Shown piece after piece: positions 1 through 6,844 of a DNA stretch of 12,803 nt. The stretch spans positions 1 through 12,803 of the forward strand of contig CAMTJK010000074.1 of the NCBI GenBank assembly GCA_947072805.1. Reading direction: 5' to 3'. Below the pieces are notes generated by a model that saw only the letters and a list, made by a program, of their open reading frames with translations, was not told the origin of the DNA and made no database searches. Made by a program: the position numbers and the translations under genes. The stretch is from an uncultured Prevotella sp. (GTDB taxonomy: Bacteria; Bacteroidota; Bacteroidia; Bacteroidales; Bacteroidaceae). Each line of letters opens with the position of its first letter. The first letter of the stretch is position 1.

Positions 1-63
1 AGATAACACTATACTCCGACATCTTCACCACCAACCGGGAAAATCCGCTGACCCATTATAATC

Positions 64-390
64 ATGACCAGCAAAGTATATAGCATAAGACAGGAACAAC
101 TTGCACGTTTTGCCAAAGCCATGGGACATCCTGCACGCATAGCGATACTTCAATTCCTCGCAAAGCAACAGACTTGCTATTTCGGAGACATAAACGAAGA
201 ACTACCAATTGCAAAGGCAACTGTTTCACAGCATCTGAAGGAATTGAAAGACGCAGGGCTCATACAAGGTGAAGTGGAAGTCCCGAAAGTAAGGTATTGC
301 ATAAACCGAGACAACTGGATGCTGGCTCAAGAATTGTTCTCTGGCTTTCTTGGACACAGCATAAACAAAGAGGGAAAATGCTGCGAATGA
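64..390 (+). CDS. ArsR/SmtB-family metalloregulatory repressor
   Basis: A 108-residue winged-helix DNA-binding protein of the ArsR family, presumably the repressor of the genes that follow. The opening (EQLARFAKAMGHPARIAIL, about residues 11-29) is typical of the family, and the recognition helix is in ATVSQHLKELKDAGLI (about 52-67). Cysteines are C38, C79 and an adjacent C-terminal pair C106-C107. C38 falls where the E. coli ArsR metal site ELCVCD lies, but the second cysteine of that motif is replaced by F40, so metalloid binding probably also uses the C-terminal pair (inference). The start at 64 keeps the complete N-terminal helix; the next ATG (121) would remove it. No Shine-Dalgarno sequence is visible, as is usual in Bacteroidetes. 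The stop codon overlaps an ATG in the frame of the next gene (ATGA at 387-390). Its own promoter lies outside the window or in the first 63 bases, where none is recognisable. The ligand could be arsenite, an organoarsenical or another thiol-reactive metal. Confidence 0.9.
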   Translation: MTSKVYSIRQEQLARFAKAMGHPARIAILQFLAKQQTCYFGDINEELPIAKATVSQHLKELKDAGLIQGEVEVPKVRYCINRDNWMLAQELFSGFLGHSINKEGKCCE

Positions 391-419
391 ACAGCAACTT
401 CCTTTTTTTGATTATAATG

Positions 420-435
420 TTCGTAAATTTACGAA
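420..435. promoter_or_regulatory. Perfect 16-bp palindrome, candidate ArsR operator
   Basis: TTCGTAAATTTACGAA is a perfect inverted repeat lying 30 bases after the arsR stop and 17 bases before the preferred start of the ArsF-like gene. ArsR dimers bind palindromic AT-rich sites of about this size, so an operator is a reasonable inference. A TTTG at 407-410 followed after 19 bases by TA at 430 is a weak promoter-like pairing that would overlap the site, but the second box (TACGAAAT) matches TAnnTTTG poorly. Confidence 0.45.
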
Positions 436-452
436 ATAAAAAGCATCCGATT

Positions 453-857
453 ATGAAAAAATTATTATCTGTATTTATGATCTGTATGACCGCTTTGACA
501 ATTACGGCACAGACAAAGACAACCCCAAAGGTTGAAGTGATCTATTTCCACGGCAAGCAACGCTGTGCAACATGTATGGCAATAGAAAGAAGCACACGAG
601 AACTGCTTGAACACGACTTCTCCAAACAGATGAAAGATGGTACTGTTACATTTAGGACAGTGGACATTTCTACAGCCGCAGGAGAACAAACAGCAAGGAA
701 ATACCATATAACATGGTCGGCGCTTTTTGTCAATTCATGGAAAAAGGACAGAGAAATCAGAAACGACATGACACGTTTTGCCTTTAAAAACGCACGTAAC
801 AACACAAAGGAGTTCAAACAGGGCATCAAGAACAAAGTAAAGGAACTTATAAAATAA
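453..857 (+). CDS. Secreted thioredoxin-fold protein, ArsF family
   Basis: A 134-residue protein with a clear signal peptide: a lysine-containing start (MKKLL), a hydrophobic stretch, and a likely cleavage site after TITAQ at residue 20. It should act in the periplasm. The mature part has a beta strand running into YFHGKQRCATCMAIE (about 31-45), with the redox CxxC at C38-C41. This matches the small proteins that NCBI calls nitrophenyl compound nitroreductase subunit ArsF family, found next to ArsG-type transporters. That name comes from the family; no nitroreductase (flavin) domain is visible here, only a thioredoxin-like disulfide motif. The stop is two bases before the ArsG-like gene, so the two are surely cotranscribed. 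An alternative in-frame start at 387 overlaps the arsR stop as ATGA and would add 22 hydrophobic residues; 453 is preferred because it gives an ordinary signal peptide. The function could be reduction of an arsenical or carrying electrons from the next protein. Confidence 0.75.
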   Translation: MKKLLSVFMICMTALTITAQTKTTPKVEVIYFHGKQRCATCMAIERSTRELLEHDFSKQMKDGTVTFRTVDISTAAGEQTARKYHITWSALFVNSWKKDREIRNDMTRFAFKNARNNTKEFKQGIKNKVKELIK

Positions 858-859
858 GT

Positions 860-1558
860 ATGGAATATCTGCAAACGTTACTTGACAGCAATGAAATACC
901 ATTGCTTACAGCTTTCATTTTAGGACTTCTCACTGCAGCAAGCCCTTGTCCTCTCGCAACAAATATTACCGCTATCGGATTTATAGGCAAAAGCATCGAC
1001 AACAAAAGACGCCTATTCATGCACGGCATTCTTTACGTTATCGGAAGAACTATTGCCTACACCATACTTGGATCCATACTTATATATATGCTGAAAAGCG
1101 GCATAGAGACATTTGAACTACAGCTAACAGTGGGTCGTTTGGGGGAAATCTGTATGCCGCCCGCAATGATTCTTATCGGTCTTGTGATGCTTGCAGGTGA
1201 CCGTCTGCCGCTACATAAAATAGGATTTAGCTCCACCGGATGGAGTGAACAGCTTTCCGGTGCCCTGGGAAGTCTGATGCTCGGCGTGGTTTTTGCACTG
1301 GCATTCTGTCCTACAAGCGGTCTTTTCTTCTTCGGTATGCTCATTCCTATGTCAGCATCAGCCGATGCCGGATACGCCCTACCCCTTGTATATGCACTGG
1401 CAACAGGCATACCGGTAATGATCATAGCGTGGATATTGGCATTTAGCATTGGTTCGATAGGTACATTCTATCGTAAGGTTCAGGTAATACAATTGTGGCT
1501 GAACCGCACCGTAGCCGTATTGTTTATAGGTGTCGGACTATATTACATACTTGCTTAG
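860..1558 (+). CDS. CcdA-like membrane protein, ArsG family
   Basis: A 232-residue integral membrane protein with about six hydrophobic segments. Two matching signatures, SPCPLAT (C30) in the first segment and AFCPTSG (C150) in the fourth, place one cysteine in each half. This is the pseudo-symmetric arrangement of the CcdA/DsbD thiol-electron transporters. C98 is the only other cysteine. NCBI calls close relatives aromatic aminobenzylarsenical efflux permease, ArsG family. Two roles fit: export of a trivalent aromatic arsenical, or passing electrons across the inner membrane to the periplasmic CATC protein encoded two bases upstream. The first is the family annotation; the second follows from the cysteine pair and the neighbour, and is inference. 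The start at 860 leaves a two-base gap to the preceding stop, consistent with translational coupling. The length is normal for CcdA-type proteins. Confidence 0.78.
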   Translation: MEYLQTLLDSNEIPLLTAFILGLLTAASPCPLATNITAIGFIGKSIDNKRRLFMHGILYVIGRTIAYTILGSILIYMLKSGIETFELQLTVGRLGEICMPPAMILIGLVMLAGDRLPLHKIGFSSTGWSEQLSGALGSLMLGVVFALAFCPTSGLFFFGMLIPMSASADAGYALPLVYALATGIPVMIIAWILAFSIGSIGTFYRKVQVIQLWLNRTVAVLFIGVGLYYILA

Positions 1559-1677
1559 AGCATAATATATGTAGGATTACATGATACAACTATGACCTAA
1601 CGGGGTGTACAAAAACAGATTTGCATACTTAAAACCAACGGTGACACCGTCAAAGTGCCGCCCTAACATCAGAATAT
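1559..1677. other. 119-bp spacer with a small perfect hairpin
   Basis: The longest gap inside the ars-like cluster separates the ArsF/ArsG pair from the thioredoxin/permease pair. It contains ACGGTG-A-CACCGT at 1638-1650, an inverted repeat with a one-base centre. There is no T-tract after it, so it is not a standard terminator; it could be an operator, a processing site or chance. No match to TAnnTTTG was found upstream of the next gene, so readthrough from upstream is the simplest assumption. Confidence 0.35.
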
Positions 1678-2031
1678 ATGGAAAAGACCGAAAAGAAAGG
1701 TTTCTGGGGTTCCCTTTTTTCATCAAAACCCTGCAAGTGTTCAAAGCAGATAAGCTATGATATTGATAGACAGAATGTGCAGCCGGCAGCAGATAGCAGC
1801 GAAATAAAAATACTCGGACCCGGATGTGCCAAATGCAAGAGTGTCTATTCTATTGTTGAAAAGGTAATAAAGGAGAACAATCTCGATTTACAGCTCACTA
1901 AGGTAAACGACATCGAGGAGATAATGAAATACAACATAATTTCAACGCCGGCCATTGTTTACAAGGGAGAGGTGGTAATGAAAGGCAAAGTGCCTACAGA
2001 GAAAGAGGTTAAACATATTCTGGGACTGTAA
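1678..2031 (+). CDS. Thioredoxin-like redox-active disulfide protein
   Basis: A 117-residue cytoplasmic protein. Residues about 42-117 form a compact thioredoxin fold of the TM0996/MTH895 type (redox-active disulfide protein 2, Pfam Thioredoxin_3). The active site is GPGCAKCK with C50 and C53, the cis-proline loop is STPAI at P91, and the domain ends in a short helix. An N-terminal extension of about 40 residues carries an extra CxC (PCKCSK, C19 and C21), which could bind metal or take part in thiol exchange. There is no signal peptide. Proteins of this family are often encoded beside ArsP/DUF318 permeases, and here the permease starts 11 bases downstream. A likely role is to deliver or reduce the permease substrate on the inner face of the membrane, though this is inferred from neighbourhood. 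The ATG at 1678 is the first in frame and no Shine-Dalgarno sequence precedes it. Confidence 0.85.
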   Translation: MEKTEKKGFWGSLFSSKPCKCSKQISYDIDRQNVQPAADSSEIKILGPGCAKCKSVYSIVEKVIKENNLDLQLTKVNDIEEIMKYNIISTPAIVYKGEVVMKGKVPTEKEVKHILGL

Positions 2032-2042
2032 AACAACGCCAT

Positions 2043-3011
2043 ATGATACAGACATTTGCCGACATGCTTGTGTATGATCTGTTTGGTCTCGATAGTAATT
2101 CCGCACTGGGTTATGTCATAAATTTCTTTATCTACGACACAATAAAGATTTTGGCACTACTATTCGTTATCAGCATGATAATGGGAACAGTCAATGCCTA
2201 TTTCCCAATAGAACGACTTCGCAGCTACCTTATATCCCATCGCCTCCACGGACTGCAGTATTTCATGGCGTCGTTATTCGGAGCCGTCACACCGTTCTGC
2301 TCTTGCTCATCCATACCACTGTTCATAGGTTTCGTCAAAGGCGGCATTCCACTCGGTGTTACACTTTCGTTTCTCATAACCTCTCCACTCGTCAATGAAG
2401 TGGCTGTCGCCATGTTCCTGGGCTCTTTTGGTATGAAAGTCACAATCATCTACGTGACAAGCGGCATCGTTTTAGGCTGCATCGGTGGTATTCTGCTTGG
2501 ACGTATGCACCTGGAGGCTTATCTAAGCAACTGGGTGAAGCATATGCAAACGCAATCAAAGGAGCAGCCTGTGCAATGGGACAACAGCACCACACCATTT
2601 TTAAAGCGTATGCCGGAGATAGTCATAACCTCATGGCAGACCGTGCGCAGCGTATTGCCATACGTTATAGCCGGTATTGGCATCGGCGCCTTCATGCACG
2701 GCTTCGTGCCGGAAAGATTTTTCGAGCTATACATGTCACGCGACCAGTGGTATGCCGTTCCGTTGAGCGTCATTCTCGCCGTCCCCATGTATGCCAATGC
2801 TGCCGGCATCGTACCGGTGATAGAGGTGTTCGTATCAAAAGGCATTCCCCTCGGCACCGCTATTGCCTTTATGATGGCGGTTGTGGGACTGTCTCTCCCA
2901 GAAGCCACACTTCTGAAGAAGGTGATGACATGGCGCCTTATTGCAATATTCTTTGCCACTGTAACATTGTTCATCATCATATCAGGCTATACATTCAATG
3001 TCTTGTTTTAA
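2043..3011 (+). CDS. ArsP/DUF318-family permease
   Basis: A 322-residue multi-spanning inner-membrane permease of the Pfam ArsP_1 family (DUF318, YraQ-like); characterised members such as Campylobacter ArsP export trivalent methylated or aromatic arsenicals. The family signature TPFCSCSSIPLF sits at 83-94 with C86 and C88, followed by KGGIPLGVTLSFLITSPLVNE (100-120). A second copy of this pattern, SKGIPLGTAIAFMMA (265-279), occurs in the C-terminal half but is preceded by YANAAG instead of cysteines, so the protein looks like two repeated halves with only one metal-reactive centre. A hydrophilic loop at about 160-195 separates the halves. The length is normal. It is the last gene of the cluster, and the preceding CxxC protein is its probable partner. 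The substrate cannot be fixed from sequence; many DUF318 proteins have no known substrate. Confidence 0.85.
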   Translation: MIQTFADMLVYDLFGLDSNSALGYVINFFIYDTIKILALLFVISMIMGTVNAYFPIERLRSYLISHRLHGLQYFMASLFGAVTPFCSCSSIPLFIGFVKGGIPLGVTLSFLITSPLVNEVAVAMFLGSFGMKVTIIYVTSGIVLGCIGGILLGRMHLEAYLSNWVKHMQTQSKEQPVQWDNSTTPFLKRMPEIVITSWQTVRSVLPYVIAGIGIGAFMHGFVPERFFELYMSRDQWYAVPLSVILAVPMYANAAGIVPVIEVFVSKGIPLGTAIAFMMAVVGLSLPEATLLKKVMTWRLIAIFFATVTLFIIISGYTFNVLF

Positions 3012-3074
3012 CCCAAACGTATATCATACCTCTTTTATACCATTATATTTAATATAAAGGAAGCCGTTCTTTAG

Positions 3075-3164
3075 TTATATAAAATCCTTTCTGCCCTGAT
3101 TTAGACAGGCATCAGCCACAATCATAACGAAAAGCGTGGAAACTCCCATAATATTGAGTGACAT
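3075..3164 (-). CDS. Possible 29-residue membrane peptide
   Basis: A short minus-strand frame beginning MSLNIMGVSTLFVMIVADA and ending in a charged tail with KDFI. The centre is hydrophobic enough for one membrane segment. AAAGG lies three bases before the ATG. The frame is closed upstream by a TAG, so it is not the tail of a longer gene. No family is recognised and frames of this size occur by chance; the reasons to mention it are its position in an otherwise empty spacer and its composition. Confidence 0.15.
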   Translation of the reverse strand: MSLNIMGVSTLFVMIVADACLNQGRKDFI

Positions 3165-3197
3165 TGCCTTTGCCCATTCAAAAATTATAGTCCCGAA

Positions 3198-3229
3198 TTT
3201 CTACGTTTCAATTTAATTAAGTAACTTTG
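3198..3229 (+). promoter_or_regulatory. lon: Bacteroidetes-type promoter of the lon operon
   Basis: TAACTTTG at 3222-3229 matches the TAnnTTTG (-7) element exactly. TTTC at 3198-3201, 20 bases upstream, is a one-mismatch -33 element. Transcription would start near 3233, giving a leader of about 20 bases before the lon ATG at 3255. The same -7 octamer is used in front of rarA. Confidence 0.65.
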
Positions 3230-3254
3230 CAGCTCTAAACAACAAACAGATTCA

Positions 3255-5705
3255 ATGGACGACAAACAAGATAACAAAGCTTTTTCGCTTATTGCCGATA
3301 TAGAAGGAGACTTCAGCGATTTCTCTAAAATGAATATGCCGGAAAACGTCCCCATATTGGCAGTAAGAAATCTTGTGCTCTTTCCCGGAGTGGTTTCACC
3401 GATATTGATAGGTAGGGAATCAAGCATGGCACTTGTAAAAAAGGCAGAAAAAAGCGGTACTGTAATCGGAATAATATGTCAGAAAGACCCTGATGTTGAA
3501 GAACCATCTAAGACCGATCTCTACGATTACGGCGTTTATGCAAGGGTTGTGAAGATTCTTACCCTGCCTAACGGCAATATCACAGCAATAGTTCAAGGTT
3601 TAGGACGTATGCTTCTCGTTTCGGTACTACGCAAGAAACCATTCATCACTGGTAAAGTATTGCCCGCTGCTGAAATAATTCCAGAAAAGAATGACAGCGA
3701 ATTCAATGCTGCCATCGACGACCTGCGTCAGATGACCTCCGATTATGTGAAGATGAACGAAGACATCCCGGACGAAGCTTCATTTGCAATAAAGAATGTA
3801 AGCAACGATGTGATGGCACTCAACTTTATATGCTCCAACATGATATTCTCAATAAAAGAGAAAATGGCGCTGCTCGAAATGGATTACATAAAGGAACGCG
3901 CTTTCAACATCATGCGTATAATGAACAGGGAACTTTCGTTGCAGAACCTGAAAATGGACATTAGAAACAAAACTCGCGACGACATAGACGAGCAGCAACG
4001 TAATTATTTCCTGCAACAGCAAATAAAGAACATACAGGCTGAAATAGGCAACGGCGAAGGCTCGCCTGAAAGAAAAGAACTGCTTGACAAGGCAAACACC
4101 AAAGACTGGACAGAAGAGACTGAAAAAATCTTCATGAAAGAGATTGACAAGCTTGACCAGCTCAATCCGCAAAGTCCGGAATACAACGTGCAGCTGACTT
4201 ACCTGCAAACTTTTGTATCACTGCCATGGCTGCATTATACGAAAGACGACATAAACCTTTCTCGTGCAAAGAAAATTCTCGATAAAGAACATTACGGCAT
4301 GGAGAAAGTAAAGGAACGAATACTCGAATACCTTGCCATAGTGAGCCTGCGTGGCGATTTGAAGTCGCCAATCATCTGTCTATATGGTCCTCCGGGCGTG
4401 GGAAAGACAAGCCTGGGCAAGAGCATAGCCGAAGCCATGAACCGCAAATATGTCCGCGTTTCGCTCGGTGGACTGCATGACGAGGCCGAAATTCGCGGTC
4501 ACCGCCGTACCTACATCGGAGCAATGCCCGGAAGAATCATAAAAAGCATACAGAAAGCCGGTTCGTCTAACCCAGTTTTCATTCTTGACGAGATAGACAA
4601 AGTGACACAAGGCACCGTAAACGGCGACCCATCATCGGCACTTCTCGAAGTGCTCGATCCCGAACAAAACTCTGCTTTCCATGACAATTATCTTGACGTA
4701 GACTATGACCTGTCAAAAGTGCTGTTCATTGCCACTGCCAATGACCTCAACACCATTCCGCGACCGCTTCTTGACCGCATGGAAATAATTGAAGTCAGCG
4801 GATACATAACTGAAGAGAAGACCGAAATTGCCAAACGTCATCTTATACCTAAAGAGAAATGCAACACCGGACTTGACTGTGAAAAGAAACTGAACTTCAA
4901 CAAACAGGCTGTCGAGAAAATCATTGAACAGTATACAAGGGAAAGCGGAGTAAGACAACTTGAAAAGCAGATAAACAAGGCCCTACGCAAACTTGCTTAC
5001 CAAAAAGCGGAATTGGGAGAACTGCCATACCATAAGATTTCACCCGTAGAGATAGAGAGTCTGCTGGGCAAGCCGCCTTTCTATCGTGACATATACCAAG
5101 GTAACGATTATGCAGGAGTTGTAACCGGATTGGCATGGACAAGCGTTGGCGGCGAAATACTTTTTATTGAGACAAGTCTGAGCAAGGGAAAAGGCTCCAA
5201 GCTCACCCTGACAGGAAATCTTGGCGATGTAATGAAAGAGTCTGCCGTATTGGCTTTAGAATATGTAAAGGCTCACGCCGACACACTGAACATAGATTAC
5301 CGCATCTTCGACAACTGGAACATACACATCCATGTACCCGAAGGAGCCACACCCAAAGACGGACCCTCTGCCGGAATAACCATTGCCACATCCATTGCTT
5401 CTGCACTCACACAACGTAAAGTGCGTAAGAATACCGCCATGACCGGAGAGATAACACTACGAGGCAAAGTACTGCCGGTGGGAGGTATTAAGGAAAAGAT
5501 TCTTGCCGCCAAACGTGCCGGTATTACCGACATCGTGATGTGTACAGAAAACAGAAAAGACATCGAGGAAATCCCAGAAGTGTACAGACGCGGCGTTGAA
5601 TTCCACTACGTTGAAAACGTACAGGATGTGTGGGACTTTGCCCTCACCGACGAATTAGTGGCAAAGCCTCTTAACTTTGATATTGAGGAAGAAAAGAAAG
5701 CATGA
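3255..5705 (+). CDS. lon: ATP-dependent Lon protease
   Basis: Lon degrades misfolded and selected regulatory proteins in the cytoplasm. The 816-residue protein has the complete LonA order: N-terminal substrate-binding domain (about 32-230), helical linker (about 230-340), AAA+ module with Walker A GPPGVGKT (378-385) and Walker B VFILDEID (441-448), and the protease domain. The catalytic dyad is S705 in KDGPSAG and K746 in PVGGIKEK. An extension of about 30 residues precedes the LON domain and an acidic/basic tail follows the protease domain. The start at 3255 lies about 20 bases after the predicted transcription start. The stop codon overlaps the tgt start (ATGA, 5702-5705), so the two genes are translationally coupled. 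Every catalytic element is intact. Heat or stress control is common for lon, but no heat-shock operator was identified here. Confidence 0.98.
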   Translation: MDDKQDNKAFSLIADIEGDFSDFSKMNMPENVPILAVRNLVLFPGVVSPILIGRESSMALVKKAEKSGTVIGIICQKDPDVEEPSKTDLYDYGVYARVVKILTLPNGNITAIVQGLGRMLLVSVLRKKPFITGKVLPAAEIIPEKNDSEFNAAIDDLRQMTSDYVKMNEDIPDEASFAIKNVSNDVMALNFICSNMIFSIKEKMALLEMDYIKERAFNIMRIMNRELSLQNLKMDIRNKTRDDIDEQQRNYFLQQQIKNIQAEIGNGEGSPERKELLDKANTKDWTEETEKIFMKEIDKLDQLNPQSPEYNVQLTYLQTFVSLPWLHYTKDDINLSRAKKILDKEHYGMEKVKERILEYLAIVSLRGDLKSPIICLYGPPGVGKTSLGKSIAEAMNRKYVRVSLGGLHDEAEIRGHRRTYIGAMPGRIIKSIQKAGSSNPVFILDEIDKVTQGTVNGDPSSALLEVLDPEQNSAFHDNYLDVDYDLSKVLFIATANDLNTIPRPLLDRMEIIEVSGYITEEKTEIAKRHLIPKEKCNTGLDCEKKLNFNKQAVEKIIEQYTRESGVRQLEKQINKALRKLAYQKAELGELPYHKISPVEIESLLGKPPFYRDIYQGNDYAGVVTGLAWTSVGGEILFIETSLSKGKGSKLTLTGNLGDVMKESAVLALEYVKAHADTLNIDYRIFDNWNIHIHVPEGATPKDGPSAGITIATSIASALTQRKVRKNTAMTGEITLRGKVLPVGGIKEKILAAKRAGITDIVMCTENRKDIEEIPEVYRRGVEFHYVENVQDVWDFALTDELVAKPLNFDIEEEKKA

Positions 5706-6829
5706 CATTTGAACTTCAACATACCGACAGCGCATCAGATGCCCGCACCGGACTGATAACAACCGATCATGGACAGATAAAAACGCCCATCTTTATGCCT
5801 GTCGGCACGTGCGGAAGTGTAAAAGGTGTGCATTTTACCGAGCTGGAAGAACAGGTAAAGGCACAGATTATCCTTGGAAACACCTATCATCTGTATCTCC
5901 GTCCGGGGCTTGATATTTTAAGAAAAGCAGGCGGACTGCATCGCTTCAATGGCTGGAATCACCCTATTCTCACCGATTCCGGAGGTTTCCAAGTGTTTTC
6001 ACTCACCGGAATCAGGAAATTGAAAGAGGAAGGCTGTGAATTCCGCTCCCATATAGATGGCTCGAAACACTTCTTCACGCCCGAAAATGTCATGGATACG
6101 GAACGTATTATAGGCGCTGACATTATGATGGCTTTTGACGAATGTCCTCCCGGACAGAGCGATTACCAATATGCCAAAAGAAGTCTTCAGATGACCCAAC
6201 GATGGTTAGACCGCTGTTTCAAGCGTTTCAACGAAACACAACCTCTTTATGGTCATAGCCAGAGTCTTTTCCCAATCGTGCAAGGATGTACTTTCAAGGA
6301 TTTGCGAAGTGATGCCGCCAAGTATGTGGCAGACAAGAATGCCGACGGCAATGCCATAGGCGGATTGGCTGTAGGCGAACCCACAGAAGTCATGTATGAA
6401 ATGATAGAAGTTGTGAACGCCATTCTGCCGAAAGACAGGCCTCGCTATCTCATGGGAGTTGGCACACCCTGGAATATTCTAGAAGCGATAGAAAGAGGTG
6501 TAGATATGTTTGACTGTGTCATGCCTACAAGAAACGGACGCAATGCCATGCTATTCACATACAACGGCACCATGAATATGCGCAATAAGAAATGGGAAGA
6601 CGACTTCTCACCCATTGACGCAGAAGGCTGTTTCTGCGACCGCACATACACCAAAGCATATCTGCATCACCTTTTCAAGGCACAAGAGCTCCTGGCAATG
6701 CAGATAGCCAGCATTCACAACCTTTCGTTCTACCTCCGTCTCGTCACCGACGCACGTGAACACATCGAGAATGGTGACTTTACTGCATGGAAGCGCAGCG
6801 TTGTAGACAACATGACAAGACGATTATAA
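5702..6829 (+). CDS. tgt: tRNA-guanine transglycosylase
   Basis: Exchanges guanine 34 of GUN-anticodon tRNAs for the queuine precursor preQ1, a step in queuosine synthesis. The 375-residue protein has the family landmarks: the general acid/base aspartate D92 in TDSGGFQVFS, the GGLAVGEP loop (220-227), and the nucleophile D271 in FDCVMPTRNGRNA. Its zinc region is unusual. The E. coli enzyme uses CxCxxC plus a histidine; here the sequence is GCFCDRTYTKAY, with C310 and C312 but no third cysteine. Anchoring on the conserved YTKAYLHHL leaves only one cysteine at a canonical position. The histidine H339 (ASIHNL) is retained. From memory, some Bacteroidetes Tgt proteins also lack these ligands, so this may be a lineage trait and not a defect. 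The start overlaps the lon stop by four bases, and the next gene follows after 15 bases. Confidence 0.97.
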   Translation: MTFELQHTDSASDARTGLITTDHGQIKTPIFMPVGTCGSVKGVHFTELEEQVKAQIILGNTYHLYLRPGLDILRKAGGLHRFNGWNHPILTDSGGFQVFSLTGIRKLKEEGCEFRSHIDGSKHFFTPENVMDTERIIGADIMMAFDECPPGQSDYQYAKRSLQMTQRWLDRCFKRFNETQPLYGHSQSLFPIVQGCTFKDLRSDAAKYVADKNADGNAIGGLAVGEPTEVMYEMIEVVNAILPKDRPRYLMGVGTPWNILEAIERGVDMFDCVMPTRNGRNAMLFTYNGTMNMRNKKWEDDFSPIDAEGCFCDRTYTKAYLHHLFKAQELLAMQIASIHNLSFYLRLVTDAREHIENGDFTAWKRSVVDNMTRRL

Positions 6830-6844
6830 CCGTAAGATATAAGG

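Larger units (their letters stand above)
3012..3254. other. Intergenic region between ars-like cluster and lon
   Basis: A 243-bp AT-rich spacer. It holds an AT-only perfect inverted repeat, TTATATT-T-AATATAA, at 3043-3057, just after the permease gene and without a T-tract, so it is weak as a terminator. A short minus-strand reading frame lies at 3075-3164 and the lon promoter at its right end (3198-3229). Nothing else is recognisable. Confidence 0.6.

Noticed and set aside
1..83. An open frame from the left edge to a TAG at 81-83, possibly the tail of an upstream gene overlapping arsR by 20 bases.
   Set aside because: Only about 26 codons are visible, the peptide resembles nothing I recognise, and the overlap is longer than usual. 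It cannot be told from chance.
297..452. Longer N-terminus of the ArsF-like gene (starts at 297 or 387).
   Set aside because: The ATG at 453 gives a standard signal peptide directly before the mature domain. The 387 start is possible because of its ATGA overlap with arsR, but it would bury the palindrome in coding sequence; 297 lies inside arsR.
1600..1671. Short plus-strand frame ending KVPP before the thioredoxin gene, possible gene remnant.
   Set aside because: It has no start codon and about 20 codons; no family resemblance could be supported.
2576..3052. Long alternative frame of 158 residues overlapping the permease gene.
   Set aside because: It lies in another frame inside a well-supported family protein and has the Arg/His-rich composition of a shadow frame.
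3043..3057. TTATATTTAATATAA as terminator of the ars-like cluster.
   Set aside because: The stem is purely A/T and no T-tract follows, so it would be a poor terminator.
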